The notes under the pieces: model-generated
Told to the model about the DNA's origin: nothing
What the model saw: only the letters and a program-made list of their open reading frames with translations
Databases searched by the model: none
Part shown: piece after piece, positions 11,028 through 22,695 of the stretch
Position numbering within the stretch: the stretch's first letter is position 1
How the letters are laid out: each line of letters starts with the position of its first letter
Position numbers and translations under genes: made by a program
Assembly: GCA_014925825.1 (NCBI GenBank)
Contig: JACGCK010000018.1
Span: 124,001 to 188,000, forward strand
Direction: 5' to 3'
DNA length: 64,000 nucleotides
Origin: Pholiota molesta
Taxonomy: Eukaryota; Basidiomycota; Agaricomycetes; Agaricales; Strophariaceae

Positions 11028-13112
11028 ATGCTAGCAAAGAGAGACGGCGGATGAGTTTGAGACAGAGGAGGCAATAACACGTTTAGGCCATGAGCTACAT
11101 CCAAATCCGTTGCGGAGCAATGTGACGGAGACAAAAATGCCACAAGTTGTGGCGGTGCAGGATGGTGTTGCGCATCATCCCGAGGCCATCGGTGTTTGCC
11201 GGTGAGCAGTACATGGAGGAGTTCAGTTCGAGGCGAGAACGTTTGTCGTTTGCAAGTCTTCGCAGGTCTTCGGTAAGTTTTGCAAGAGGCAACCGTAGAA
11301 TTCGCATGGTGGCCGAGAACCTGCATAGAGGCTATGTAGAGGAGTATCGATATCGCTTAAATTTCTGATGATCTGTTGTAATCATAATTACGAAGGAAGT
11401 TGTTCTTCACTTCACTATGTACTTCAGTTACGATAGCCTTTCGCGATCGTTTGGCTTCAGTAATATGTGCTTGTCTGGTTTGCCTAGAGAGTCGCTGCTT
11501 GAGCCAGTACAAATTTCAGGCGCATCGATTGCGAAAAATTTGGATTGATTGGCAGACAGCAAAAGATGTGCCATAAGGCCGAGAAAACAACTGCGGAAAT
11601 TCCATCAGATATATTCTCGCGGCCTGCCTCGGGATTCTACTGCGAAATATATATGTAAGAAGCTGTCAGAAGCTGGAATCGTAGCTAGGGAATTGAAAGA
11701 CTATTCGAAATGTGCTCGGGTCTGTTATCGTTATCGCTTATACGTTATAGCAGCGACCACGAGGGTACATAGTATGTTCCAAGCTGTTCCAAGTATACCA
11801 AGTCTGAATAAATAAACTTGACGGACGTGAAACAGGCACTTATGGATCATAGGTGTTGCGATTACTCTATGGATTTATTAAGTTGGAAGACATGAAATCT
11901 TTTGCATTTCTTCATTCTCGACGATCATAAGCCATCATAGTGCTGCGGCGAATGCGATGCAGATGCTGCGGAGAATCAGATGTGTATGTATGTCGAATAA
12001 TTGTATGTAGGTATGGATACGCCGTTGAGCTTCAACCCTCAGACGCTAGAAGTATGCATATGTACCCTTATGCACCTACCGTTCTCTGTTGGTATCCATA
12101 TCGACATATGTACTTACTGCGAATTCGAAATCCTGGCCATGGGAACTTTCACTTTCGAGTCTTACTAAAGGGTTAATGGTTAATGACAGATAAGTGAAGG
12201 CAAAAAAAAAATGCTGATATATGATCAACATCAGGCAGAGAAACTCCTCGGCGTATGTAAGTACGCCTATACAGTTGAACCGTTGCTAATCCATAGTACC
12301 TGTGGTAACTCATAATGCATAAATGCCCATAGCCCGTAGCCTTTGAAATCCACCGAATTGCTATTTTACACAAAACCTCTGATAACCCATAGGTCTGGCA
12401 GTCCTCCGAAGGGTGTAGTTTAAAAAAGTTTCAAATGTACTAATTTTCTGTTCTCAGACTAGCACATTTGTCAGAGGATTCGGCATGTTATTACCCTGTT
12501 CAGTGTTATTACCTCTTGAAAACGGGTACAGCCTCCTAGATCTCAGTTTGCATTGACACACGAATCGTTGTAAGAAAAATCACGCATTAGCGTGGGTTTC
12601 TGAGAGAAAAAGATATATCTTGGTTATCGACGTGAACAAGGACGTCTACCAGTCAACCACACTGTCCATGCCCTCTCTCCAACTCTCCAACGTTGAAAGC
12701 TGGCTGGGAGGTCTAATATTAGATGCATTTTGCCGCGGCTGGCAGCGCCACATGATATGGGGATCGGCGATCGGCGGTATCGCCGGAGTCGACGTGGTTG
12801 TCCCAAGCAACAACTGCGATTCCTTCTCTCGCGACTGCAATGTGCGCCTTTCCATCCGGTCCAAAGGCGACCCAACTCTCCCGGATAACGTTACGTAGCA
12901 AGTCGACGGAACCGGGGTGCACCTGACGCTAACACAAATAGTTCAGTGACATGAGAAAGTCAGTCAGTCTGATGCGGCGGCAGCCCAGTTTGTTCGCTGA
13001 TTTTCCCATCACTGGCGTGTAGTGAAACGGAACCAGCGTTTTGTGCGAAATAAGAAGCGAGGACCTCGCTGGAGCCTTGCCTGTTCTTTCTCTGCACTGC
13101 TCGTCTACCCGA
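11028..13112. other. Intergenic region
   Basis: About 2.1 kb separates the divergent GLTP and Zn2Cys6 genes, probably including both promoters. It is AT-rich in 11340-12600. It contains a degraded relative of the MITE found at 21220 (from 12271). The short ORFs (11549-11815, 12620-12898) show no recognisable domain and I do not support them as genes. Confidence 0.5.
12269..12420 (+). mobile_element. Degraded relative of the CAGTAG MITE (left end)
   Basis: After a TA dinucleotide the sequence starts CAGTTGAACCG and continues with several CCCATAG-like blocks and a CCACCGAA block. This follows the left end of the 584-bp element at 21220 in order and spacing. I found no matching right terminus, so it looks truncated and old. 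Confidence 0.5.
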
Positions 13113-16100
13113 ATGCCCGCAGAACCCACCAAAGCCAAACTCAAGCGGCGCACAAGCAGGAAGGACCTTGAAGAGTATCGTTTTGATGGCAGTCATGGAC
13201 GCGAGTTGGAGTTGAAGCGGAACAGAGGTTCGTTTTGCACAGATTTACTCGTCCAGAAAGCCACATGGCATTCCGCTGATACCTTTATTCTCCTTCGACG
13301 CGCAGGAGAGGTGCGTTCGGCTTCGATCTAACCGCTCTCCTTGCATCCCGATTCTGATATAAGATTGCGCACATGTCTATCAGGTTAGCTGTGCCGAGTG
13401 TCGAAGGTATGCGATCATCGCACTCTTATGCATGAACGTGGCACTTATTTCGCCGGAAGATTGAAGATAAAGTGCGACAAGCAGATTCCTTGTCAGTCTT
13501 GCCAGGTATGTCATCTTTCGTTTCTCCGTTATCCCGAGAAGAAAGACGAACATTCACAGAGGAGGGGGTGTGCGGCGCTATGTCCGAATGGTGAGTAATT
13601 ACTATTTGTTACGTTGTGGTCCAGTTGAGTCCGAGTGCTCACTTTCTTCCAGGAAGTCTCGCGACTGGACAAGGAACACGGTATATCTTCCTTTCCTTCT
13701 CTGATCCTTACATATCTCAAACCTTGATATGCCGCTTGACAGGTTTGTTTTGGCTGCCACAGAGCATCTTCACCGCCGTATCGCCAATCTCAGCGGCCGC
13801 ATACGCCTGCTCGAAGACGCATTGGCCCTCCTCCACGCCAAACACTCAACCGAGCCCCACCCACTGCTTCATGAAGATTTAATTCAAACCGATGAGCGCG
13901 ATGGCGAAGTAGAAGGCGGTGGGGAGGATGTGACTGGCCCGGTGGCGCAATCAGGAGATGTGTTGGATGCGTTCGGGACGTTATCTATCTCTGAGCATGG
14001 GATCTCGAGGTTTTTTGGACCTACAGGCGGGTCTGAGGTGCGCCACACATAATTTGTTCAATATCTGCCGGCCGCTGACGTGTCATCTCCCATTCAGAGT
14101 CTCCTGTTGGTACGTCCATCCCTAAAATTGTTGCTGAGCCAATAATAAGCTATACTTTACCAGGCCAACCTAGATTCCAACCACGCTTCGCCTGAAGGGG
14201 GGCATAGCCCGGATTCCATGCCAGGCTCCAAGAGCCCGTCGACCATCGGCGACCTCTCCCTGTTCTGCCAGTCGTTCCCATTCACGCCTATGGGCCAGCC
14301 GGCCGACGTACAAGAGCTCATCGAAAGCCACCTTCCGACCTACGAGCGCACGATCGCCCTCTGCGAGACGTACTTCGCGCAAGTCTCGTGGATATTCCGC
14401 GGCGTCACGCGCATGCAGCTCATGGACGAGATGATCCCGGTCATCTACAAGCGCCCGCACGCCCCGCTTGACGAAGACTACAGCAGCCCGCATGATCTGG
14501 CGCTGCTGTTCGTGATCCTCGCGGTCGGGGCGCTCGTTGGGGAGGAGCCGTCGAATGCGCTCGGGGAGCATTTTCATCAGATCTCGCGGGCGGCGATCAG
14601 TCTGCAGCCGGTGCTGGAGAAACCCTCGATTGTGACGATCCAGGCGCTGCATTTGATGAGCATCTATAATGCGATGAGCGGGAGCGATTTGAAGAGCGAG
14701 ACGAGTATGGAGATGACCTGGTCGTTGATTACGCTTGCCTCACATTTGTCGCAAACGGTATGTAATTGTTTTCATCGTCATTTCGTCCTTTTTCTATAGG
14801 GTTCTCGTTGATCATTTTGTGTGTGCTTCGCTCTCTAGATTGGTCTCCGTAAGTTTTGCTCATGGCTCGCACGCCTACCTCGTATCTTACAGCAGTCTCA
14901 CGTCGTCGTCATCATCCCTTTTTATAGATCGTGATAGCGTTCACTGGGGATTGTCGGCGAAAATGGTGCAGCGCCGACGGATCCTTTTCTGGGACCTTTT
15001 CGTCGCAGATGTTTGGCAGGTATAACTCTATCGTTTATTTCTGTGAAGTCTCAGAGCTAAATAAAACATTTTACTCGCACACTCTGTAGAGTCTGAACAC
15101 CGGTCGGCCGCCCTCATTCTCTCTAGCGTATATCGATTGCAAATATCCTCAATACAGCACCGAGGATGGCGGATTAGGAGCAGCCTGTAAGCATGCCTTT
15201 CTTGGTTTCACGCATTGATTTCTCACTGTTGTTCAGTCGATGATTGGCAGTGTCGTTTCTCAGCAGAAATTGTCGCCGACGTGGCTGCTCGGACTTTGAC
15301 AGCTGAGGCACCTTCCTACACCACTATCATGGAGCTGGATCGCAAAGTCCGCGAGTTCTCGCTGCCAGCTGCGATCTCGAGCTCTTCAGACGACTTGGCT
15401 GCCTCGTTTCAGCGCTGCGTGCTGGATCACGCTCGGGAAACTAGTACGTCCATCATCCGACTTCCTCGTCATTTGCTTGGATCTGATTTTCGACGCAGTT
15501 CTCATGTACATCCATCGGAGTTTCTTCGCGCAGGCGATCATCGAACATCCTGTTAATCCGCTGAAGAGCGTATATGCGCCGTCTTTTCTCGCTGCTTATC
15601 GTGCATCGTCGACGATCTTGAAATCTATCCGCGAGCAGTTCAATGTCTGGCCCAACTCGTGTTCTCGATTCTGGGTCATGTGGACGTTTGCGTTTTCTGC
15701 CGCGGTACGTCGATCTTGAATCTGCGGCTTACTACGATAATTTCTGATGCTGAAGCGACATGTAGGTGGTCTTTGGCACGGTGGTCACCCGAGGACCTCG
15801 TTCACCGCTCGCCCAATCTGCCATGGCTGAATTAGAGACGGCGATCATTCTTTTCTCCAAAGCCTCCGTCTATAGTATTAGAGCGCTGAAAGCATTGGTA
15901 CGCAATATCGAAATCCTGACATGCCTGTGATTAATTCTCATTCGTCATTTCACAGCCTATCCTAACGAAGCTAGGCGAAAAGGCGCGTCATGCACTCGCT
16001 GCTGCTCAACATGATTCGTCGGCGTCTGAAGATGCCACGGGCTTGCTATGGAACATCAAGCAAGAAGATAAGAGCGATGACGAGTTGTCCATTTTCGCTG

Positions 16101-17038
16101 GGCATACTCGATTTGTCTCGGCGAAACGTAGCGAAGCGCCGACATCGGCGTCTTCGCAGACCTCGCGCTTCGAGCCAAGTCCTCCGCTCTATCCTGTAGT
16201 ACTCTCTCAAGCACCCCGAGCGAGCACGGAACGGTTGCCGGCCGATCCTGGACCTTCTATGCCGCAACAGCAACTTACGCACCCTCTCTCACGCACGCAC
16301 TCCATTATACCACCTTCGAATTATAATCATCAAGTGCAAAGCGTCGCGCTCTCGAACTCCTCTTCTTCTTCATCTAGTGGGGTTGCCGAATCGTGGCCTG
16401 CGCCTATCTCTATAACTTCTCGGGAACAATATCTTGCGTCGCCTGCTGAACCTCGCCACTATCATAACCAATACGTGCCTTCCGAGCGAACGCACCAGCA
16501 GCCTTCACCTACTGAATTACCGCCATCCACCTCGTCGTACGGATGGGCGCCCGACCACCACCAGCAGGCGCCTCTCCAGCAGCAGCCTATGGCGTCGAGC
16601 TCTTCTATGCGTTTGTCCATGTACCAGCAGCATCAGCCGCAACAGACACACCAACGCACACAGCAAGCTCAGCCTGCACTCCAGCCCCAACAATACCATA
16701 TCCACGCCGCCCACGGCGCTCCGGCTGAGCTTCAGCCCCCGCACCCGCATGCGCACTACGCGTCTCAGTATCCATCGCAGACCGGGCTGCCGGATAACGG
16801 GCCTTCAGCATCGAGCAGTCGGAGGCAGTCGATGAGTCAGAACGCACCATATCAGATGTACGATGGCACAGCGCCGATGTATCAGAACCAGCAGCCATCC
16901 CAGCCCCAGCAGTCGGGAGCGCCTCCGAATATGGATCTTGCCGATCTGGGTCTGGCTTCGCGGGATTCGAGACTGGATGAACGATGGGGTTCCTTTATGG
17001 CTGATTCGGGCCTGTTGGAAGATTTTAGACGCAGATGA
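13113..17038 (+). CDS. Zn2Cys6 fungal-specific transcription factor
   Basis: Sixteen exons join in frame to 991 aa: 13113-13227, 13306-13310, 13384-13406, 13460-13505, 13560-13590, 13653-13680, 13743-14037, 14098-14109, 14164-14757, 14839-14848, 14928-15019, 15090-15186, 15237-15443, 15499-15704, 15766-15897 and 15956-17038. The binuclear cluster lies at residues 43-71 (CAECRRLKIKC then CQSCQRRGCAALC), preceded by a basic stretch. A short coiled coil follows (EHLHRRIANLSGRIRLLEDA). The fungal-specific regulatory domain (PF04082 type) runs from about residue 200 to 600 (FCQSFPFTPMG, VSWIFRGVTRMQLMDEMIPV, MELDRKVREF, MYIHRSFFAQAI). The last exon is rich in Q, P and S and could be an activation region. 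Product: a nuclear DNA-binding regulator with unknown targets. Exons of 5, 10 and 12 nt are required to keep the frame. Confidence 0.95.
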
Positions 17039-17534
17039 TATTTTTATTTCGTGCGGAATTCTGGGTGGATTGCATATAAGCGTCCATGGTAGTGGTTTAC
17101 TTTGTGGATACCTCTTCGTTTTTTTGCGTGACTTCAGTGCCTATTTGGTTCGCTAATTATGACCTCAAATAACAACTTTGACTGCTAGAAAATTAATATC
17201 GGAAGTCGAAATTGCGAAGCAGTATCCACAGAGATAAATCTGGACCGTTTTGACTAGTCCTAGACGACATTGAATCGACACAGATGGACGCGCGCGGCGC
17301 GTAAGTGAATACTTTGTCCACGTGTAACTGTATGGCATAGCGGTTCCGGGTGGCCGACCACTCTGGTATTTGGCAGCTTGATAAGCAGTTCTCATTTCGA
17401 TCCTACTTACTTCTTTACACTCACGGCCAACCTACGACGATCTCGGGTATCAAGAATCAGAGGCATGCTTCAAAACTGTTTGCCTCTTTCTTCGTCAAGC
17501 TCAACGTCTACTTTAAGCTCTAGATCTACGGACT
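17039..17534. other. Intergenic region, F-box promoter
   Basis: No gene was seen. The last 90 bp before the F-box start are nearly identical to those before the second F-box gene. They contain AGAGGCA and TGCCTCT about 15 bp apart as an inverted repeat. Confidence 0.5.
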
Positions 17535-19211
17535 ATGATGGATTTGGCACAATTTGACCCACTCGTCAATACGAATTATATTCCCACCGACGAGGAAGTA
17601 CTCCGAATCCAGGCCTTCCTCGCCGAACCCCTGCGAAAGCTAGGAGTGCTCGAAGATGGAATTAGCGCAGGAGAGCTTCACGTCCGCAATCTGCGTCGAG
17701 AGCGGGAAGACCTCTTGCAGCAAATCGACAAATATCGCACATTAACGTCCCCTGTCCGTCGCCTTCCACCCGATGTCCTTCGGGAGATCTTTATCGCGTG
17801 TTTGCCAAATGACCGAAATCCCACTATGAGCTGCGACGAAGCGCCCGTCGTGCTCACCCGTGTCTGCGCCTCGTGGAGGAGCATTGCCATGAATGAAGCC
17901 CGTCTTTGGGCTGCCCTTCATATCCCTGTACCCAGGTCCGGCCCAGTATTTGATGCCTCATACGACTTAACCACCGGAGAGCGAATCACTGTGATGGAAG
18001 TAATGGATACGCGCCTAGCAGCTGTTCGCGAATGGATAGAGCGATCCGGCTCGTTACCGCTCAGCTTCTCGTTGCACGAACACGATGTCTACCCACCCTC
18101 CGATTACGCGGGAGTGTTCCTTCGCTGTATTAGCGAATATCGAATGCGATGGAAGAGCGTCTCCTTGGTTTGTGCGGCTACTTCCTTTTCCAAGATTCGA
18201 GAGATCCCTCCATCTGAGGTTCCTCTCCTTGAAACATTATCCCTTCTTCTCTCTCGTCCCGATAGCGCCAATACAAAGGTCTTGAAGTGGAAAGACAGTC
18301 CCATCTTTTCCGCCGCTCAAATCCGAAGTGTATCGTTGTGTTCCTTAAATGCTCCAATATTCGAATTCCCATTCAGTTGGTCGCAGCTGACCCATTTCTG
18401 CATCAAGAGTGATCAATGGAGCACCATCGCCGAGACGACAATCGATGACATTATTTCAATTCTAGACAATTGTTCAAACTTGGTTTCATGCGATATTCGT
18501 CTTGGCCATGGCAGTAATCCGCATCATCGTACCATGTTTCCACTTATTTCCCTTCCTCACTTAGAATCGTTGAAAATATACGACACCGTTCAAGTCGCAG
18601 CCTTCTTTTCCTCCTTAGTAATACCGAACCTTCGAAAGTTGGAATATTTGGCATACGAAAATTCTATGGTCGCCGCTGGCTCGTCAGCCTTCTATAGTCT
18701 GTTGACTGCAGTTGGAAACACTCTCAAGGAACTCGCCGTTACTCCAGGACCTCTGGAAACCGACGATACGGTTCAACTCCTTCGCCTATGTCCATGCTTG
18801 AAATCATTTTCCGTCACGTCATCTTCCCTCGTTCCTCCTACATCCCATACCGACACCAAACCAGCGACGATATCTTCGTCGTTCTTGAAGATTCTGGACA
18901 ACGTTCCGAACTTGGAAAATTTCGAATGTCATACGGTAGCTCACTTTTCCGACGAAGCGCTACTGGAATTTATCTTGCGTAAACAGAGCGGCGGAAATGA
19001 GCAGCTGAAGCCATTGAAGTCGGTATATGTCCTATTCAGACGTCGTCCCACGATCGACATTTCTTCGCTCCTCTCTCCACATGTATTGGGCGGGCTGAAG
19101 TTGGATATCAAATACCCGCCTCGAACATATAGAGGCCCCTTTTCGCTGTATGATGGTCTCCCTCCCGCAGTTAAACGGGACCCATACTCTTATTTCCAGT
19201 CTCCATTTTAA
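17535..19211 (+). CDS. F-box protein with leucine-rich-like C-terminal region
   Basis: A single exon encodes 558 aa. After an N-terminal helix likely to form a coiled coil (about residues 45-70), the F-box core lies at about residues 73-130 (SPVRRLPPDVLREIFIACLP, VCASWRSIAMNEARLWAALH). The remaining 420 residues contain irregular leucine-rich segments such as PHLESLKIYDTV and LRKLEYLAYENS. F-box proteins of this type serve as substrate receptors of SCF ubiquitin ligases by binding SKP1; the substrate is unknown. A tandem copy follows 530 bp downstream. The start ATG ATG GAT is shared by both copies, as is the sequence just upstream. Confidence 0.9.
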   Translation: MMDLAQFDPLVNTNYIPTDEEVLRIQAFLAEPLRKLGVLEDGISAGELHVRNLRREREDLLQQIDKYRTLTSPVRRLPPDVLREIFIACLPNDRNPTMSCDEAPVVLTRVCASWRSIAMNEARLWAALHIPVPRSGPVFDASYDLTTGERITVMEVMDTRLAAVREWIERSGSLPLSFSLHEHDVYPPSDYAGVFLRCISEYRMRWKSVSLVCAATSFSKIREIPPSEVPLLETLSLLLSRPDSANTKVLKWKDSPIFSAAQIRSVSLCSLNAPIFEFPFSWSQLTHFCIKSDQWSTIAETTIDDIISILDNCSNLVSCDIRLGHGSNPHHRTMFPLISLPHLESLKIYDTVQVAAFFSSLVIPNLRKLEYLAYENSMVAAGSSAFYSLLTAVGNTLKELAVTPGPLETDDTVQLLRLCPCLKSFSVTSSSLVPPTSHTDTKPATISSSFLKILDNVPNLENFECHTVAHFSDEALLEFILRKQSGGNEQLKPLKSVYVLFRRRPTIDISSLLSPHVLGGLKLDIKYPPRTYRGPFSLYDGLPPAVKRDPYSYFQSPF

Positions 19212-19744
19212 CAAAACGTAGGACGGCAGTTGCGATCATATTATCTATCGTGACTAGTACTTAGATCTACATAGTATCTATCTTCTTTTCTCTCATTTAC
19301 TTTCGCTTCCAGTGGTCGACTGCTCCTCTCATGAAAGAGTCTTGCAAAGAAAACTGTTGAGATACGAAGTAATGCTACGAGAAATCATGTAAGTAAAATA
19401 GAAAAATAGGAAATATAGTTTAGACGGGCTCACCTCAGTCATCGAATTAATATTCGACTGAGGGAACCCGTTCTGTATATGTAGGATTTTATATGGAACG
19501 AAATAAGGTTCGGGGAAAGAGAAAAATATAAGCGATCATTCCTTTAAAATAAATATGCTCATACTCGGTCAGATCCACATTTAGAATACCGTTTTGCCCA
19601 CGTGTAGGTCTGCCAGCTCCTTGCATTCAGCGGCTCTCCATAAGCAGTACTGCGCCTTTATCAAGGTTCAGAGGCATGCTTCAAAACTGTTTGCCTCTTT
19701 GTTCGTCAAGCTAACGTCTGCTTTAAGCTCTAGATCTACGGACT
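19212..19744. other. Spacer between tandem F-box genes
   Basis: It contains 533 bp without a gene. Its distal end duplicates the promoter-proximal sequence of the first F-box gene. A short inverted repeat flanks TCGAATTAATATTCGA at 19441-19457. Confidence 0.5.
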
Positions 19745-21980
19745 ATGATGGATTTGGCACAATTTGACCCACTCGTCAATACGAATTATATTCCCACCGA
19801 CGAGGAAGTACTCCAAATCCAGGCCTTCCTCGCAAAGCCCCTGCGAAAGCTGGGAGTGCTCGAAGACGGAATCAGCGCAGCAGAGCTTCACGTCCACAAC
19901 CTGCGTCGAGAGCGGGAAGACCTCTTGCAGCAGATCGACAAATATCGCACATTGATATCACCTGTCCGTCGCCTTCCACCCGATGTCCTTCGGGAGATCT
20001 TTATCGCTTGTTTGCCAGACGACCGAAATCCTACTATGAGCTGCGATGAAGCGCCCGTCGTGCTCACCCGTGTCTGCGCCTCGTGGAGGAACATCGCCAT
20101 GAATACACCCCGCCTTTGGGCTGCCCTTCATATCACTGTACCCAGGTCCGGCCCAGTATCCAATGTCTCATACGACTCAATTACCGGCGAGCGAATCACT
20201 ATGACGGAAGTAATGGATACGCGCCTTGCAGCTGTTCGTGAATGGATAAAGCGATCCGGCTCGTTACCGCTGAGCTTTTCGTTGCATGAACACGAAGTTT
20301 ACCCCCCCTCTGATTACGCTGGAGTGTTCCTTCGCTGCATTAGCGAATATCGAACGCGATGGAAGAGCCTCTCGTTGGCTTGTGCCGCTACTTCCTTTGC
20401 GAAAATTCGAGAGATCCCTCCATCTGAAATTCCTCTCCTTGAAACACTGTCGCTCCTTCTCTCCCGTACCGACGACTCCAACTTCACGGAAATCATCAAG
20501 TGGAAAGACAGTTCCATCTTTTCCGCCTCTCAAATCCGAAGTCTATCCATATGTTCACTAAATTCTCCAATATTTGAATTCCCATTCCGTTGGTCGCAGC
20601 TGACCCATTTCTGCACCCAGAGCGACCCATGGAACCCATACGCCGAGACGACCATTGACGATATAACTTCGATTCTACAAAATTGCCCAAACTTGGTTTC
20701 ATGCGATATTCGTCTTGGCCGCGGTATTAATCCGCATCGACGTACCATATTTCCGGTAATTTCCCTTCCCCGCTTGGAGTCATTGAACATATACGATGTC
20801 GGCGAAGCTGCGGCATTCTTTTCTTCTTTTCTGGCACCGAACCTCCGAAAGTTGCAATATTTGGCAGACGTAAGCTCGACAGTCACCAGCGGCTCATCAG
20901 CTTTCTATTGTTTGCTAAATGCAGTTGGAAAAACTCTCCACGAACTCGCCGTTACTCGAGCAGCTCTGGAAACGGAAGATGCCGCCGAAATGCCTCGCCT
21001 TTGTCCGTCCCTGAAATCGTTTTCCATCGCGTCCAGCCGTCCCGGCAATTTGGCAAACATACCATCTTCCTCATTCTTGAAGATTTTGGAAAACGTCTTG
21101 AACTTGGAGAGTTTCGAATGTCATACGGCAGCTCACTTCTCTGACGAAGCGCTCCTGGAACTCATCTTGCGTAAACAGAGCGGCGGAGATGCGCAGCTGA
21201 AGCCGTTGAAATCGGTATACAGTAGAACTTCTCATAACCCATACATGTGACAACCCATAACCCCCAATACCCCATAGCAAAATCGGTCCACCAACTTGGT
21301 AGGCGGGGATTTGCAACCCATAACCCATAAGTCCGCAATACCCCATACCCCATAGCCCTCCGGGAGAAAACCCCATAGCTTTTAGGGTCCAATCAGGGTC
21401 AGATCAATGATTTTTGCACAAAATTACACAGATATTGGTACTGCAACAGGCATTTTTATCCTAAAATACCGGAAGTTATATTCAATATCTCATTTTTGGC
21501 CCGGGAACGGAGAAAACAAGGCCATCAGATTGCCCAAAAATGTCTGTGGGTTGTCTGCGGGGGTCAATGGGGTGTCATCAGAGTCCTATTCAACTTTCTC
21601 GACTTTGTAAATACATAGACTACTCCATCCCATTACATGTATGATAGGCCGTATTGTAGATAAATGAGATTTAAGCGAGGTTTTACGGTTTTTTGCTCAG
21701 AATTTTATATGTCTATTTTTAACCAGCCTCACCTAACACATAACCCCGATAACCCATAGCCTGGGGGTCCACCGAGAGGTATGGGTTATGAGAAGTTCTA
21801 CTGTATGTCCTATTCCGACGTCGTCCCACGATCGACATTCCTTCCATACTGTCCCCACAGGTATTGGATGGGCTGAAGTTGGATATCAAATACCCCCCTC
21901 GAACGTATAGAGGCCCCCTTTTACTATATGATGGTCTCCCTTCTGCAGCTAAAGAGGACCCATACTCATATACGTTCTGA
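19745..21980 (+). pseudogene. F-box protein, tandem copy, interrupted by a MITE
   Basis: Residues 1-491 align throughout with the upstream paralogue, including the F-box (SPVRRLPPDVLREIFIACLP). At 21220 the frame runs into a transposon terminus and stops at 21250 after 11 foreign codons. Beyond the element, 21804-21980 resumes the same frame and encodes the expected C-terminal end (PTIDIPSILSPQ ... DPYSYTF) up to a stop in the homologous position. The interrupted tail has no further damage, so the insertion looks young. A product truncated near residue 501 would keep the F-box and most of the substrate region and could still act. Splicing out of the element has not been excluded. Confidence 0.88.
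21220..21803. mobile_element. MITE, pogo/Tc1-mariner-like, 584 bp
   Basis: Perfect terminal inverted repeats of about 25 bp begin CAGTAGAACTTCTCATAACC and end with its complement. The flanks are TA on both sides. The undisturbed paralogue at 19021-19032 shows the sequence GGTATATGTC, so TA is the duplicated target. No transposase ORF is present. Internal sequence repeats CCCATAACCCATA-like blocks. TA target and CAGT-starting termini fit non-autonomous derivatives of pogo-like Tc1/mariner elements. Confidence 0.9.
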
Positions 21981-22259
21981 CATGACTCAAGTTTAAGTAG
22001 CATTTATCTTCTTTCCTGTTATTTACGTTTGCTTCGTAGACAGTGGGAAATTGCTGGAAAATAGGGAATTTGTGGGGAATATGCACAGTAATCATTCATA
22101 GGATCCTCAAGAAAAATTATAATCTAGATAGCCTCTTTCTTTGAGTCTCGGACCAGCTCTCTTAACGGTCCCAATCAGTCGGGCTACATCTGACTTAGCC
22201 TCCGCTGGCACGGCTCGGAAATCCCCACTGCATACAGAATGAGAATGTGCTTTAATTAT

Positions 22260-22343
22260 GGCTACCTAGCGCAATGGTAGCGCGTTTGGCTTCGATTGCC
22301 TAACGGTACCAAAAGGTTGCAGGTTCGAGTCCTGCGGTGGTCA
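22260..22343 (+). tRNA. tRNA-Arg (anticodon TCG) with intron
   Basis: The acceptor stem GGCTACC pairs with GGTGGTC, with G-T wobbles. The D arm is GCGC/GCGC and the anticodon stem is TTTGG/CCAAA. Loop C-T-TCG-A is followed by an intron of about 12 nt (TTGCCTAACGGT) and A. The T arm is GCAGG-TTCGAGT-CCTGC. A run of seven T follows at about 22362, a plausible Pol III terminator. Confidence 0.88.
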
Positions 22344-22695
22344 TAGGCATGCGTTTCAAGTCTTTTTTTCTTCTTTTCTCTCTCTTTCTTTTCGTACAGG
22401 TTAGCATACGATATGTATCGAAAAATCTCCGTGCTGTGTTATCTGCATTCTAGATAGAACGTTCATCATTATGTGAACAAACCGAAATTAATTCCTTGGT
22501 CCATCGAATCCAAATTCCAGATTTTTGACGAAAATTATGCTATGTCTATGTATGCTACAATATGATACTCAAAGAGTCAAACTACCGATAGGACTAAACA
22601 TAAATATCGAGACCGCACAAATCCCATTACCCCACGGCCCAAGCCGCACCCGATCCTCCGAGTACATCCCACCAATCGACCCTCCAAACCCCTTC
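22344..22695. other. Intergenic region
   Basis: It holds the T-rich Pol III terminator just after the tRNA and the 3' flank of the membrane protein gene. No gene was seen. Confidence 0.5.
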
